Below, in pieces: positions 22,193 through 56,973 of a stretch of 64,000 bases of DNA; position 1 is the stretch's first letter, and every line of letters starts with the position of its first letter. The notes below the pieces were generated by a model. That model was given only the letters and a program-made list of their open reading frames with translations, ran no database searches and was not told where the DNA came from. Origin of the DNA: Apostichopus japonicus (taxonomy: Eukaryota; Echinodermata; Holothuroidea; Aspidochirotida; Stichopodidae); contig NC_092566.1 in assembly GCF_037975245.1 (NCBI RefSeq), positions 11,795,501-11,859,500 on the forward strand, given 5' to 3'. Made by a program: the position numbers and the translations under genes.

Positions 22193-23080
22193 GTCATGAC
22201 CGCATAGATTCCTACGGCTACCGCCAAGGAATCAATAAAAATGATCATTTGCAATGTGCCAGTATCAGTAATGTTATTAGAGCAAAAAAGTTTGCGTCCC
22301 AAGGACGCAATTCCCCCCAAAAGTTTGCGTCCTGTGAAAAGCTTGCGTCCAGATAGAACACAAAATGCGTTTATTTTATGAACTACTGTACTAGTGAAGT
22401 TGTAAAGATGCGATCATATTCACTGTCTATACTGTGTGAAATTGTGAATGTTATACACAATATAAAGGGTACATGGCCCAGTGCCCTAGCTTTGCAGTTT
22501 ACATAGGGCAGCCCCGCTTTTTGCCCGCCCTGCCATTTCAAAAAATTTTCAACGCCCAACCCCCTTTCATCCGCCATTGCACTTTCCTACTCGCCAACTC
22601 GTAGTAGTTCTATACTTTGACTAGTGATTCCAACAACCAACTCTTCAAACATCCCCGTATCTGCAGTGTGCATATCTCTCGCTAAATTCCACACAGTTCA
22701 CTACTATACTGCATGTACATAGGCTTGTTCGAACTTGGGAGTTTCAACTACACATGCGCAAATCCTCAAAACCTGACCTAACATTTTCCCTGGGCACTTT
22801 GGAGTGTTTGCAAACCAGATCCACAAAATTACAGTAGGCCTAAGTAAATAACCTTTTCTATATAATGTTGATTAAAAAAAAATCAAACTACTTGCTACTT
22901 TTAAGATGCATGAAGTACAGTAGTTTACACACGACCATTTAAACCAAAAAAAATTGACCGCAATAAAGTTTGCAACAAAGAAATTACTGTGGTATGAATG
23001 CACATTTTACATTAGCAACTCTCAATGCAGAGAGCACAAACACATAATTACTGATCCCTTACCAAATTCCAACCTTTTAC

Positions 23081-23116
23081 CATTGTTAAACTCAATGCCA
23101 ACGTATGATCAAAAGG
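23081..23116 (-). promoter_or_regulatory. RPS24: Candidate RPS24 first exon with 5'-TOP start and lone ATG
   Basis: On the minus strand a pyrimidine run CCTTTT (23116-23111) begins a stretch of about 33 bases ending AACAATG|GTAAAA. The ATG is at 23083-23081 and a weak donor follows at once. This fits the ribosomal-protein pattern of a TOP transcription start, a short 5' UTR and an ATG-only first exon, and the phase fits the next exon. Other ATG|GT sites exist in the region, so this is tentative. Confidence 0.3.
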
Positions 23117-24647
23117 TATAGGAACCGGCGACGAATGGGTCATGATTCCTACTTGTTTCATGGGATAAATATGCAACCATCAACTTGGAATCTAATTGTT
23201 TCTAATTCTACATAATCATTCTCAAATACAAATTTAACCAGCATTCCAATTAGGTTGGCCTTGATGCCTTAACCTATCACACAACTGTCAGCCTAGGTTA
23301 CAACTTTAGTGCAAAGCTGCTAAAATCAAGGCCTACATTAGGATTAGCGAGCCTAACACTAAGATTGCAGAAGATATATTTAAAATTTGTCAAAGTGTTT
23401 AAAGTAAAATATAACATGTACAGGCTAACGTTCATGATAACTATGATTACGTTAGACACGTGTGTATGAAGAAAATTAAGCACTTAGGCTTCTTCTATTC
23501 TAACATACTGAGTACTGTGTAAACCCCCAAAAAAATCGCAGAAAGGGTTTTGAATACAGGGTCATTGGAACAGTATACCATTGTACATTGCAGCTGTATC
23601 TTTGATGCTAAAATATTTTACTAAAATGTTATTATTCATATAAAATGGTACTGAATCCATAACTGTGAGAAATATCAACGCAGGCAGAATAATACGCATC
23701 CTTAGTAGCATTTGGGAGGAAGATTTTTGACGATACGATCAGTGGGTACAGTACCATTTTGTGTGATGTTCTAGAGCCTGCACGAAAAGGCCGATAGAGG
23801 GCATACTTCAGAAATAGTTCTTTGGAAAAGATCAATAGAAAAACAGTTCACGTGGGCTATGGAACGCCAAAGAGTTTTTTTGTCCTCTAAATCCGTGTTA
23901 TTCAATATTCTCTGCTTGATGACTCTAATAAATTTTCAAATTTATCATCTGAGCCAGAAAAGTGAATGGGCCGGTGCGAACTCCCGGGCCCGAGCTCCAA
24001 GTAGCCTTTCATTTCATTAACAAAAGTCTGTTCAAAGTATCTCTTTCGAGATCCGGCTTTAGGAATCACAAATGACTTCGAGTTGGTTAGAATCATGTTT
24101 GATCTTTAGAGTAAGGCAAATATGTCACCAAAACAGAACTAGTATAGTTCGATACAGGTGACAACGCCTACAAGCATTTCACTTTAAGCCCAGTATCAAT
24201 TACTGCACCAATTGGTTTCTGCAAAGTACTAGTAGTATTTGGAAGACAAAATGTGGCTGGCATATACTACTGTAATGAAATTTCTGCACATGGTACAGTA
24301 TAGTACCTGTGAACTGTCTAAGTACTGTAAATATGCGATTAACTGACTTGCTTTGAACTGCACTAGCCACCACCCCCCTCCCACAAACAGTTGCTAATAA
24401 TGCAAGAAAGTGCTAAATGATGAAGAGTGTTCTGCTTAAACTTGTTCTTTTAATCAATTTCTTACTAATGTTTTCTTTCTTACATTCTTATTAACCACTG
24501 AAATTGCTAATGTTTTGGTGAACATAGCTGTTGGTTTTATGTTCTTATCCTTGTTTCCCTAAGTAATATAACTTTTAGTCCAATAGCAATAAAAATAGTG
24601 AATCTGAAACAGCAAAAATAGGCAAAAGGCTACACTATAGACAACAT
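23117..24647. other. Spacer, nothing recognised
   Basis: AT-rich with short frames only. If 23081-23116 is the RPS24 first exon, its promoter is at the left edge of this stretch. Confidence 0.4.
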
Positions 24648-25060
24648 TGAACATTTTGTGTCCCTCCGTTACCATCGGAATTGTCCCTCCGTTACTGTAC
24701 AAAATCAACTGTAGATTTGACAGTTGATGCCTGTTCATCTATTTTTTCCTTGGTGGTTGTGAAGCAATGTACCAGCCAACACCTGATATAAGTTACATGG
24801 TCAATGCAACTTAAGAACAGTGAAATTGACATCTTAAAAAAGAGTGTGAAAACACGTGTTCATTTGGTGTCCCTCCGTTACCATGATGCCCTTCATGACG
24901 TATTTTTCCTACAGTAACAGCCACAAGAATTAAGTTTATGGGTATGAAGCAAGTAACTACCTGTCTAGATAACCACACAAGAAATTGCAACATACTCCCT
25001 CAAACTTATGCAAAGAGAGAAAAAATGTGTAAGGAAAACAGTCAAATGTCCCTCCATTAC
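24648..25060. repeat. Degenerate repeat with a CCCTCCGTTAC word
   Basis: GTCCCTCCGTTACC or a close variant recurs at about 24660, 24683, 24868 and 25048, with partly shared flanking text about 200 bases apart. Confidence 0.5.
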
Positions 25061-25073
25061 CGCTTGACCCTGC

Positions 25074-25349
<276 letters not shown>

Positions 25350-25413
25350 TATATATCAAGCTCTGTCCAATGGACATAGAGCACTCTGCGCCAAGATAGA
25401 CGCCAACCTACTC

Positions 25414-25445
25414 TATATATATATATATATATGTATATCTATATA

Positions 25446-25528
<83 letters not shown>
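25414..25528. repeat. (TA)n microsatellite, right of the palindrome
   Basis: TA tract with a TGTATATCTATATATC interruption near 25432-25450, separated from the palindrome by about 60 bases of unique-looking sequence. Confidence 0.95.
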
Positions 25529-25529
25529 A

Positions 25530-27618
25530 AACTACTGAGTAAAGTGTAGAAGCACATCAATTAAATGTGCCTCTAAAGTTTACTTTATACCTTTGATTTA
25601 TTGCCTGCTCTCTTTGGTTGAGTACCACCATCAGTGGTGGCTTTACTTAAATATTTTGACTTCTATATATAGGAATATTTCAATGTTCAGAAATGTGGAA
25701 GCCCGCAAAATTATCACACTTAGATGTTTCTTATGATAATTATTGAAACAAAAACGGAAACGAGAATCTGTTTCACCTATATAGTTTCACTCTTCACAAA
25801 GAATATGTAAATCACATTGCTAGAATCACAAGCGAGGGAGAGTGGTCTTGGAACCATCATCGACACACGTTCATTTCGTGACTGCTAAATATTTTCTTTA
25901 GAAGTTTCTCAATAAGCCAGTGGTCAGTAACACAAATGACATAGAAAAGGTAAGTGTAATTTTTTTGTCTGTAAACCTGCATAATGAGTGATTAAAATAA
26001 TGTCATATTTGACGTCTTTTTGTGACATCATTACGGTTACCGTAATATATTGCTAACGTCGATCGTTCTGTGGCACATAAACACAGAATAAATTGCAAAC
26101 GAAAATGTATTTGTGTGTCACAGAATTGGATATTGCAGAAGGACTTGTGACTGCATACTGAAATAAAGTCTGAAATAAAGTCCATTTTGGCGTCCAATAT
26201 TGTATTGTGCAGAATGACATACAGACGAAAATGAAATTCGACAGCACGGCTTGTGACTTCCCACCAAAGATATTTCACCAAAGGAGAAATATCTTTGCTT
26301 CCCACTGAGTTACTCAGCTCAGACACAACATGTACTCTATCATTTTTTGTACGTTTGTATCACAGGACTGTTGATTTTCTGTGATTTGTATTTCAATGAA
26401 CAAATTTGGAGATGCCGCCCCCGTTGATCGACTGTTGTCGTGTAACGTAAGTTCGTCACATTAAAGTTTGCTTAGATGAAACGTCACATAACAATAAAGG
26501 TTGGTCTCTTATAACGATTACAAGCTTATTGGATACAGACCCCAGTAGACAAAAAGTAAGACGTGTTTAAAATAAGGTACTCTTAGGCTTAGGCTCACAC
26601 TAGAAACAGTAGCCCATAATAATTATTAGGCATGTAGAGTTAAGTTAGGGATAAATAATATCACGATAGGCTCTTTGCGATCATGGAACGCCGACCAGAT
26701 TAATAATCCGGGAGAGAAATATCGCGGAATACATAGTTTCTGTGATACACGTAGACTTGGTAACTTGAATTTTGGTTACATTTATTTATTTTGCTCGTGT
26801 TACCGAATACCAAAAATAAATTTAACTAGGAGGTATGGTCAGGATATCCTTTGGAAAATTGTTTTTGTGGTAGTAATGTACTGTAGGCTAGGTCTAGTAC
26901 TGTAGTAAAACAAGACCCATGAACAAAATGACTTGAAGTTGAACATTGGTGATGAGGTGTTCTAAAATTTTGAGCATTTGAACACCATCGTGGAAACACT
27001 TAACCACCAAAACACCCTCAAATCCACCCTCCCTGTAAATGTATAGTTTGCTTCATACCCTTTGATGTCAAACAGAAAGCTGGGGGGGGGGGGGGGTTAT
27101 GGAAGGGGTCAACATCATGTCCCCTTATTGATGTACAGTACACAGGGGTGGTACAGTATAGTCAGTATTGCGAACTTCGGCATACTTCGGACACCCTAAG
27201 AAATACATGATTTCACCATGAAAACCTACAGGAAGAGCCAAATTTCACCAAAAAGTACGAAGCTGCAGTTATTTTCTCTCCAAAATGACCCGTGTGCAAG
27301 AAATTACTTACATGTATACATGTATACAGGTATACATGTACATACCTGGTCTGTTGTTAATCTGTATGTCGATAGTTGGCAAAAACTGAATGAGAATGAT
27401 TCCAACTCATTCACAAAAATCACATGCACCTTATCTCCAAATTCAGTGCTTTCTAGTTCTATTGGCATTGACAGGCTGTGTTCTGATTAATATTCCACTG
27501 GTGTCCTTTATTGATTGGCTGGTGTTGACTTGCTAAAGAAGATGCTTCGGTTTGGCTTGAGTTTCTGTTCCATGAACTATTATAGTCTTTTTGTACTTGA
27601 TTTTTTAGATAAAACAAT
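25530..27618. other. Spacer, no gene recognised
   Basis: No coding motif. A small inverted repeat TACATGTATAC...GTATACATGTA is at 27309-27340 and a G run at about 27083-27096. A donor-like AAC|GTAAGT near 26447 follows a GC-richer stretch and could be an upstream PARG exon; evidence is weak. Confidence 0.4.
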
Positions 27619-29713
27619 TTTCCTACATGATCTTCCCATATCTGCCGTTCCTACATGATCTTCCCATATCTGCATGGGTTTGACAGCACCGTTCCTACAT
27701 GATCTTCCCATACCTGCATGGGTTTGACAGCACCTTTCCTACATGATGTTCCCATATCTGCATGGGTTTGACAGCACCGTTCCTATATGATCTTCCCATA
27801 TCTGCATGGGTTTGACAGCACCTTTCCTACATGATGTTCCCATATCTGCATGGGTTTGACAGCACTGTTCCTACATGATGTTCCCATATCTGCATGGGTT
27901 TGACAACACCGTTCCTACATGATCTTCCCATATCTGCATGGGTTTGACAACACCGTTCCTCCATGATGTTCCCATATCTGCATGGGTTTGACAGCACCGT
28001 TCCTACATGATCTTCCCATATCTGCATGGGTTTGACAACAAGGTTCCTACATGATCTTCCCATATCTGCATGGGTTTGACAACACCGTTCCTACATGATG
28101 TTCCCATATCTGCATGGGTTTGACAACACCGTTACTACATGATGTTCCCATATCTGCATGGGTTTGACAACACCGTTCCTACATGATGTTCCCATATCTG
28201 CATGGGTTTGAGAGCACCGTTCCTACATGATCTTCCCCTATCTGCATGGGTTTGACAACACCGTTCCTCCATGATGTTCCCATATTTGCATGGGTTTGAG
28301 AGCACCGTTCCTACATGATCTTTCCATATCTGCATGGGTTTCACAGCACCGTTCCTACATGATGTTCCCATATCTGCATGGGTTTCACAGCACCATTCCT
28401 ACATTATCTCCCCATATCTGCATGGGTTTGACAACACCGTTCCTACATGATGTTCCCATATCTGCATGGGTTTGACAACACCGTTCCTCCATGATGTTCC
28501 CATATCTGCATGGGTTTGACAGCACCGTTCCTACATGATCTTTCCATATCTGCATGGGTTTGACAACACCGTTCCTCCATGATGTTCCCATATCTGCATG
28601 GGTTTGACAGCACCCTTCCTACATGATCTTTCCATATCTGCATGGGTTTGACAGCACCGTTCCTACATGATGTTCCCATATCTGCATGGGTTTGACAACA
28701 CCGTTCCTACATTATCTCCCCATATCTGCATGGGTTTGAGAGCACCGTTCCTACATGATCTTTCCATATCTGCATGGGTTTGACAACACTGTTCCTACAT
28801 TATCTCCCCATATCTGCATGGGTTTCACAGCACCGTTCCTACATGATGTTCCCATATCTGCATGGGTTTCACAGCACCGTTCCTACATTATCTCCCCATA
28901 TCTGCATGGGTTTGAGAGCACCGTTCCTACATGATCTTTCCATATCTGCATGGGTTTGACAACACCGTTCCTCCATGATGTTCCCATATCTGCATGGGTT
29001 TGACAGCACCGTTCCTACATTATCTCCCCATATCTGCATGGGTTTGAGAGCACCGTTCCTACATGATCTTTCCATATCTGCATGGGTTTGACAACACTGT
29101 TCCTACATTATCTCCCCATATCTGCATGGGTTTGACAGCACCGTTCCTACATGATGTTCCCATATCTGCATGGGTTTGACAACACCGTTCCTCCATGATG
29201 TTCCCATAACTGCATGGGTTTCACAGCACCGTTCCTACATGATGTTCCCATATCTGCATGGGTTTGACAACACCGTTCCTATATGATCTTCCCATCTGCA
29301 TGGGTTTGACAGCACCGTTCCTACATGATGTTCCCATATCTGCATGGGTTTGACAGCACCGTACCTATATGATCTTCCCATATCTGCATGGGTTTCACAG
29401 CACCGTTCCTACATGATCTTCCCATATCTGCATGGGTTTCACAGCACCGTTCCTACATGATCTTTCCATATCTGCATGGGTTTGACAGCACCGTTCCTAC
29501 ATGATGTTCCCATACCTGCATGGGTTTGACAGCACCGTTCCTACATGATGTTCCCATATCTGCATGGGTTTGACAGCACCGTACCTATATGATCTTCCCA
29601 TATCTGCATGGGTTTGACAGCACCGATCCTACATGATCTTTGCATATCTGCGTGGCTTTGACAGCACCGATCCTATATGATCTTCTCATATCTGCATGGG
29701 TTTGACAGGTTTC
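27619..29713. repeat. 44-bp minisatellite, about 47 units
   Basis: The unit contains GTTCCTACATGATCTTCCCA, then TATCTGCATGGGTTTGACAG and CACC. Each unit has a short inverted repeat, CCCAT-N6-ATGGG. Units vary mainly at two places: GATCTT/GATGTT/TATCTC and GACAGC/GACAAC/GAGAGC/CACAGC. The first unit has a 16-base deletion. The frames through it are artefacts of the period. Confidence 0.97.
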
Positions 29714-29873
29714 TCAAAACAAAAAAAACAAAAAACAAAACTGCATAATTTTTCAGCCAGATTGACATTCCTAAGTTGTATCACTCAGTAATAGTAGTAG
29801 GCAACTATAGACCTACTCATGCGTCTCTACTCCAGCAGTATCTTACAATATATAGCCAAGTACAATATGTATC

Positions 29874-30644
29874 CAAGGGCGGCGGAACCGGGGGGGCACA
29901 GGGGGCACGTGCCCCCCACTTTTCCTCAGGTTAAAAATGTGCCCTTTTTCTACATAAAAATTTCAAAATAAAAAAAGAGTTTACAAAGCGAAACCCACGG
30001 CGAATGAAATATTTCGGGAAGTTTTAAATGTTAACTACCACAGGCGTAGAAGCCCAATTTATTGGGGGGGGGGCGGGGCTGTAACGACTTGCCCGAAAAA
30101 TATTACCAAAATTTTTCGCACGCTACGCGCGCGTTCAACATGTTAATGTGCATAGCAAATAGGCATGCGTTGGTTATTACATCGCATGCCAATAACATAC
30201 AATCATTTCCTGTGTTATAACCCTTCCAAATTGGTTAGAATTATTGGGAAAGTCGTTACAATAATAATGATCATAATAATATCACTTTAACCATTTAAAA
30301 AACATAGAAAATTATTTTTCTTTCAGTATTTTGACATATTTCATTTGCTTTCATGCATGTATCGATCGCGTGTGCAGGGACTTGGACTTTATAATGATTT
30401 CACCTCATTTTGTCTTTTTCCTTGTTTCCCAATTTGCACATTTGATATTTTAGTGCTAGTATGCATTGTTTCATTGAGGGGTGGGGGGTAGCGATGATGG
30501 AGTGATGTGTATACGCAAATAAGATAATACAATAAGAGTTATAAAGGGTACTAAATATCAGGCTGCATCAGTCCAATCGAATTTCTGCAAAGTGCCCTTC
30601 GACGTTGGTGCCCCCCCAGATTAAAAGTGCTTCCGCCGCCCTTG
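29874..30644. mobile_element. hAT-type non-autonomous element
   Basis: The ends are CAAGGGCGGCGGAA and its inverted copy TTCCGCCGCCCTTG, a perfect 14-base match. The flanks TATGTATC and CATGTATC agree at 7 of 8 positions. No transposase is present. Bases about 30042-30330 match the module inside the elements at 8346-9281 and 56151-56973. Confidence 0.85.
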
Positions 30645-30652
30645 CATGTATC

Positions 30653-31294
30653 TATATGTCGTTGGATGAGGAATGCATAAGTGATTTATGTTGCTAGCAT
30701 AAGGAACGTCTTCTAGCATGATTGCAGTTTTACTACCCTAACAACCCTGTTTTCACATCAGAAAGTTGCTTGCAGCTTCCACATTGTTATTCCAATATCA
30801 GAAATGACATCTGAATTTGGCAAACAATAACAAGGTATGAGCAATGTCATTAAACTATTATGCCATTTGCTAACAACGAATATCAGGGAGCAGTTATAAG
30901 CACAAGGTTCTTGTATACTGAAGAAATCAGAAGTACTTGAAAAGTACTCAGTACTTGGATTCTTAAATGCTTTACTCGGACACTGGCACTCGGTATTCGG
31001 ATCCTAAGAAGCAGTACTCAGAATATGGTGCTTGGTACTCGGAACCTCAAGTACTTGCAATGGTGATGACTACCTAGTAGTTCTAGCTACTGTTAATTGT
31101 GATATCACTTCTAACGCAAAGATTTTGTTTCTGATCTACAATTAATAGTTTACAAAAGTGAGGATGGCTGCAATAATTGTTAAAAGGCAAAACTATGTGT
31201 ATTCAGCTGCTCAATTGGATCTCTATGTTGAGCACTGAATGTGCCTTTGAATTATGTATTCATAATCTGCTGTTCCTCTTACCAGCTCTTGCAG
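30653..31294. other. Non-coding stretch upstream of the PARG start exon
   Basis: Contains repeated AGTACTTG/TACTCGG-like words at about 30925-31065. The acceptor at 31293-31294 shows that at least one 5' UTR exon lies upstream, not identified. Confidence 0.5.
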
Positions 31295-31305
31295 AGTTTT
31301 GAAGG

Positions 31306-52672
<21,367 letters not shown>

Positions 52673-52684
52673 GCATGTTGCAAA

Positions 52685-53225
52685 CCAACCATTGAAGCCA
52701 AGATACAACACCAATCAATGGAGTCGAGATGCAGTCCCAGCATCAGCCAGTGGAGTCAACAGACATCACTAACACCAACCCATGGAGTTAAGATGTAGCA
52801 CCAACACCAATCAATGGAGCCAAGCTGTAGCACCAACACCAACCGATGGAGCCAAGCTGTAGCACCAACACCAACCAATGGAGCCAAGCTGTAGCACCAA
52901 CACCAACCAATGGAGTCAAGCTGTAGCACCAACACCTACCAATGGAGTCAAGCTATAGTACCAACACCAACCAAAGGAGTCAAGATCTAGTATCAACACC
53001 AACTAATGGAGTCATGACACAGCAACAACACCAACCAATGGAATCAAGATACAACACCAACCAAGGGAGTCAAGATGCAGCACCAACACCAACCAAGGGA
53101 GTCAAGATGCAGCACCAACACCAACCAATTGAGTCAAATGCAGTTGCAACACCAACCAATGGAGTCAAGCTATAGCACCAACCCCAACCAATGGAGTCAA
53201 GATGCAGTTGCAACACCAACCAGGG
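52685..53225 (+). repeat. 32-bp minisatellite in the PARG 3' UTR
   Basis: The unit holds CACCAACACCAACCAATGGA and GTCAAGCTGTAG; copies start every 32 bases at 52799, 52831, 52863 and 52895. About 17 units, more variable at the ends. The array begins within about 15 bases of the stop codon. Confidence 0.92.
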
Positions 53226-53246
53226 AAATCTATATAAAAGTTTTAT

Positions 53247-53252
53247 AATAAA
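53247..53252 (+). terminator. Candidate PARG polyadenylation signal AATAAA
   Basis: First AATAAA after the stop codon, just beyond the 32-bp minisatellite, implying that the array is transcribed in the 3' UTR. Confidence 0.5.
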
Positions 53253-53259
53253 ACTATAC

Positions 53260-55349
53260 ACCTTTTATCCTGAAATATTTACAAATTGTGATTCTAATAC
53301 AAATTATTTTGCAGATGTCATCAGCTGAGTTTAATAAGGTAGTATTAGTATTCCTAAAGATTAACAGGTGGAGTCAGTGTATAACTACTACACCAACAAG
53401 ATAGAACTGCAGAACCAATTACTGGAGTCAAGAAAGAGAGAGAACTGTTTGAGGCAAATGTAACTGCAACAAGAATCCTTAACCACAAGCAACACTAACA
53501 GAGGGTGTTGTCAAATCCATCCTACTTAGTTCAACAAAACTTTACAAGATGTTGCTATGTACTATGTTGCTATGTTGATATTATGATAGAACACTGTAAT
53601 AGCACACTGATAGAATAATGTGATATTGATAAGACACTGTGATAGGCTAGAATAATGTAATAACACACTATGATAGATGGGCTTATGTGATACAATGCTG
53701 TAAAGTGATATTAGTATAGAAAACTGCAAAACCACACTGGTAAAATAATGTACTGGAATAGTGTAATATGACACTTATAGAATATTGCATAGAGTATGTA
53801 GAACATTGCTATCATTATTAAAGCAATTTTTATGTAACACTTTGTTACCCCCACATCCCGGGGTGTTGCCTTTAGGGCTGCACAGAGGGAGGAAACATCT
53901 CGATTTGCAGATAAAGCAAGCGCTTGCACACATACGTATGTCCGCTACTATACCTACGTAAGCACAGATACGCATTTAGTTTTTTTTTATCTTTGTGCTT
54001 GTCATAAATTTCAAGAAATGTTTCAATTGATCGCGGGGTCAACCAGGGTCAAGACAGGAGGGGTCTTTTTGACCTTCTCTGGCTGGAGATATCACAAAAA
54101 AGACAGATTTCATCTAAATCTGAGAGGGTCAACTGGGAACTTTTCAGAAAATTGGTTGATTTGAGGTGGAATGACCCTATAGCACTATTATGGAACACTG
54201 TACATGATCCTTGCATAAAACATTTTAGTAAGGTATTAAACCTGATACAATAGTGTAAAGTGAAACAATTCAATGAAATAGTGGAATTGAAGTACTCTTA
54301 TAGAATGTTCAGATAGAATACTGTGAAGGAACACTGTACTAGCATTTTGATGTAATAACACACTACAATAAAAATGAAATGGGGACTTAGTGTTGCTTTT
54401 AAATCTAACTTTTTTTTGTATACTATGGAAATGTAAACATAGCCACATTGATCTAATTGCTCCTTTATGTATGCCAATATCCTGTCTTCGTTAACTAATT
54501 GTTAACTAATTCTGAAGTTGTGGGTAGTTTTCTAAATTGGCCTTGATTTGTAATTTGGAGAGAAATGTAGGAGAGCTAGTGGGAGCTGAGGAATGCATAT
54601 GACCGTCAAAAAGAAGGTAGTCATGAGGTGTCTTTGATCTGGTGACATCATTATTTGTATGGTAGTGCCTGGTAAGTAAAAAAAGATCTTTATATATTTA
54701 AACATTTTTTTCACAAATGCCTAGTGACTGACAAGTTGGAATGTTCTATAGACACTGGAAAGTTTTAAATAGCAGTATTTGAGGTTTTAGAAGTATCTCA
54801 ATCATTTCAATGACCATTCTTACCGACAAACAAACACTGCAACAAACAATGGCTGGTTATTTGACAGCACAGTGATATTACTTATGTATTATAAGGCATT
54901 GTTAATGTACGATGTTTTAATGTAGTATGACATGTTATTCCTCATGTGTTATAAAGGAAGAAATGTTAAAGAAAAAGATGTTTGAAAATGGAATAAATTG
55001 AATAAATAAGTTATAAAGGTATAATAAAGGAATAAATTGCTTGATGCTGCCTGTTATTTACTGGATAATCATCAGTCTACTGTGTATTTATCACAGGATA
55101 AGGGGCAAACGGGTATAAATCAAGGAATGCACAACCCTGTAAGTCATCCAGCAGTAGCAGTGGACCACTGATTATCCCTGTTCATTCATACAAAACAGTA
55201 AATGAACATCCATTTTGAACTAAGAATGTAAAAATTTAATAGAAATATTATGGAAAATAACCACTAACAACTGTCTCAAAAATAGCACCCTGTAGTTCTT
55301 TACTTTCGTTATAGTTAGCCGCCAAATAATAAGAATGACAGTTATATGC
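53260..55349. other. Spacer after PARG
   Basis: Short imperfect repeats of the type GATAGAATAATGTGATA / AACACTGTAATAGCACACT occur at 53560-53800 and 54170-54370, separated by a less repetitive piece (about 53820-54170). No gene was recognised. Confidence 0.5.
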
Positions 55350-55609
55350 TATGTATGCATGGGCGTCAATCCAGGGGGGACGAGGGGACACGTCCCCCAA
55401 CATTTCGATGGGTGGGGGACACACTACCAAATGTCTCCCCCCCACACATTTGGAAAAAGTAGTATCGTGGCTCTATTTGGTTAGGTCTTACACATATCAG
55501 GATTCATATCATCGAATATCACTCAATGTTGCTGAATGGAGAATTCCTCCCAGATCTTGTGAGTTGGTATCTCTGACAATCTTAAGCTTAGTCTGCCTTT
55601 CGAGGCCAG

Positions 55610-55870
55610 TTGCTGTCGTCGTCGGTTGAAGGGTATAGACAAATTTTCAAGTCGTTGAATCCAGCGGTACCAGCTATGTTTGGTGAAGTCGAAGCTCTCA
55701 TGCGGTTGCTCCTCATCTCCTCCGCCAGTTCGACGGAAGCCGAGAGATCTCTTAGTGCTTTGAGGCGTTTGAAGACATGGCTACGGAGCACCATGACTCA
55801 ACAGAGGCTGAACCATGTGATGGTACGCCGTATTCACCGCGAGCATCTAGCCCAGTTGAATCCTGAGTAG
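55610..55870 (+). pseudogene. hAT transposase hATC domain, copy 2
   Basis: Reads YRQIFKSLNPAVPAMFGEVE and then LLLISSASSTEAERSLSALR, the hATC dimerisation core. A GAG-to-TAG change relative to copy 1 (55868-55870) cuts off the last 18 or so residues. Catalytic domain absent. Confidence 0.8.
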
Positions 55871-56150
55871 TTAGCAGAGAAGTTTGTTAGCTCCTCGGAT
55901 TACAGACGCCGCATCTTCCGACGATTCCAGTAGAAAACTAGTGCACACCGTCATTCTCATAAGGAAGAGCACTTCATAGCTAGAGCCAAAGCCTGTACAT
56001 AGTTGTTGTTTAGTTGTAGATGGTGCCCGTTCCCTAATATTGGGGAAATGAAATAGGGACCATATTCCTTGGCAGTGCATCCCATATGTTACCTTGTTGT
56101 TGAGTGATTCCCGGCGGAGTTTACTCCACAGTGAGAACACTGGGCACACG

Positions 56151-56973
56151 CAGGGACGTTGCTAGAGGGGGTGTCTCACCCCCCCCCCCCCCCAAACTTG
56201 TGCATGACCTAGAATTTCGGTCAGAATTGACCTTTAAGCTGTCATATGTACCACGTTTTCCTTGCCACTTTGAGAAATTGTATCTCGCGACTCTTATACT
56301 CCACCGTACTAAACTTCGTATGATTTTGAATACTCCAAAAGAAAATGCCTAATAGAACTGCCGTAGTAGGCGTAGGAGGCTAGGATCCCAATTTGATTTG
56401 GGGGTTGCAACGACTTGCCCGAAAAATTTAACCAAAATTTTTCGCGCGCTATACGCACGTTCCACATTTTATTGTGCAAATCATATAGACATGCATCGGT
56501 GTTTACATTGCATGCAAATAACATATAATCATTTTCCGTCTTATTACTCTTCCATATTGGTTAGAATTATTGTGCAAGTCGTAACAATATTATTGGTAAT
56601 AATAATATAAGTTTAACCACTGAAAAACACATTGCAAATTATCTTTCTTTCAGTAGGTGCCCGAAAAGTTAGCAGCATATTGCTCGGATTTTCACCAAAA
56701 TATTTGGTTGGGGTGGAGGGGGGGGGGCTAATAAGTTTGTGAAATGAGTGCCAGTGGGTACAAATGTATCGTAAGTCCGGAATAAAGCGCATTCGCGAAA
56801 GATTGGGTGTCTGACTGACATTGACCGTATCGTTGACGAGTAGCGCGAGGGTGGTGGGGTGGGGGGGGGGTACAAAGCAGCAGTCGGAATTTCTGGCTTC
56901 AAAACCCATCCAGTTGGATTTTCAGCCACTACACGCCCCCCCCCCCCATCATCAGGCCTTAGCTACGTCCCTG
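56151..56973. mobile_element. Nested hAT-type element (layer 2a), copy 2
   Basis: Begins CAGGGACGTTGCTAG and ends TAGCTACGTCCCTG; flanks GGCACACG and GGTACACG. The same insertion as 8346-9281, shortened by small deletions. Confidence 0.78.

Noticed and set aside
26413-26449. ATG with a short frame and GTAAGT donor as a PARG first coding exon
   Set aside because: Joining to the exon at 31295 puts the conserved start region out of frame and reaches a stop quickly; at most it would be a UTR exon.
27827-29075. Several repetitive frames of 60-78 codons on both strands
   Set aside because: They are translations of the 44-bp minisatellite; three units give a period of 44 residues in any frame free of stops.
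27619-29713. CRISPR-like array
   Set aside because: Repeats are head-to-tail 44-bp units without unique spacers, in an intron-bearing animal genome.
52942-53175. 77-codon frame with repeated TNQGSQD-like text
   Set aside because: It is the 32-bp minisatellite after the PARG stop; the period is not a multiple of three and the frame is chance.
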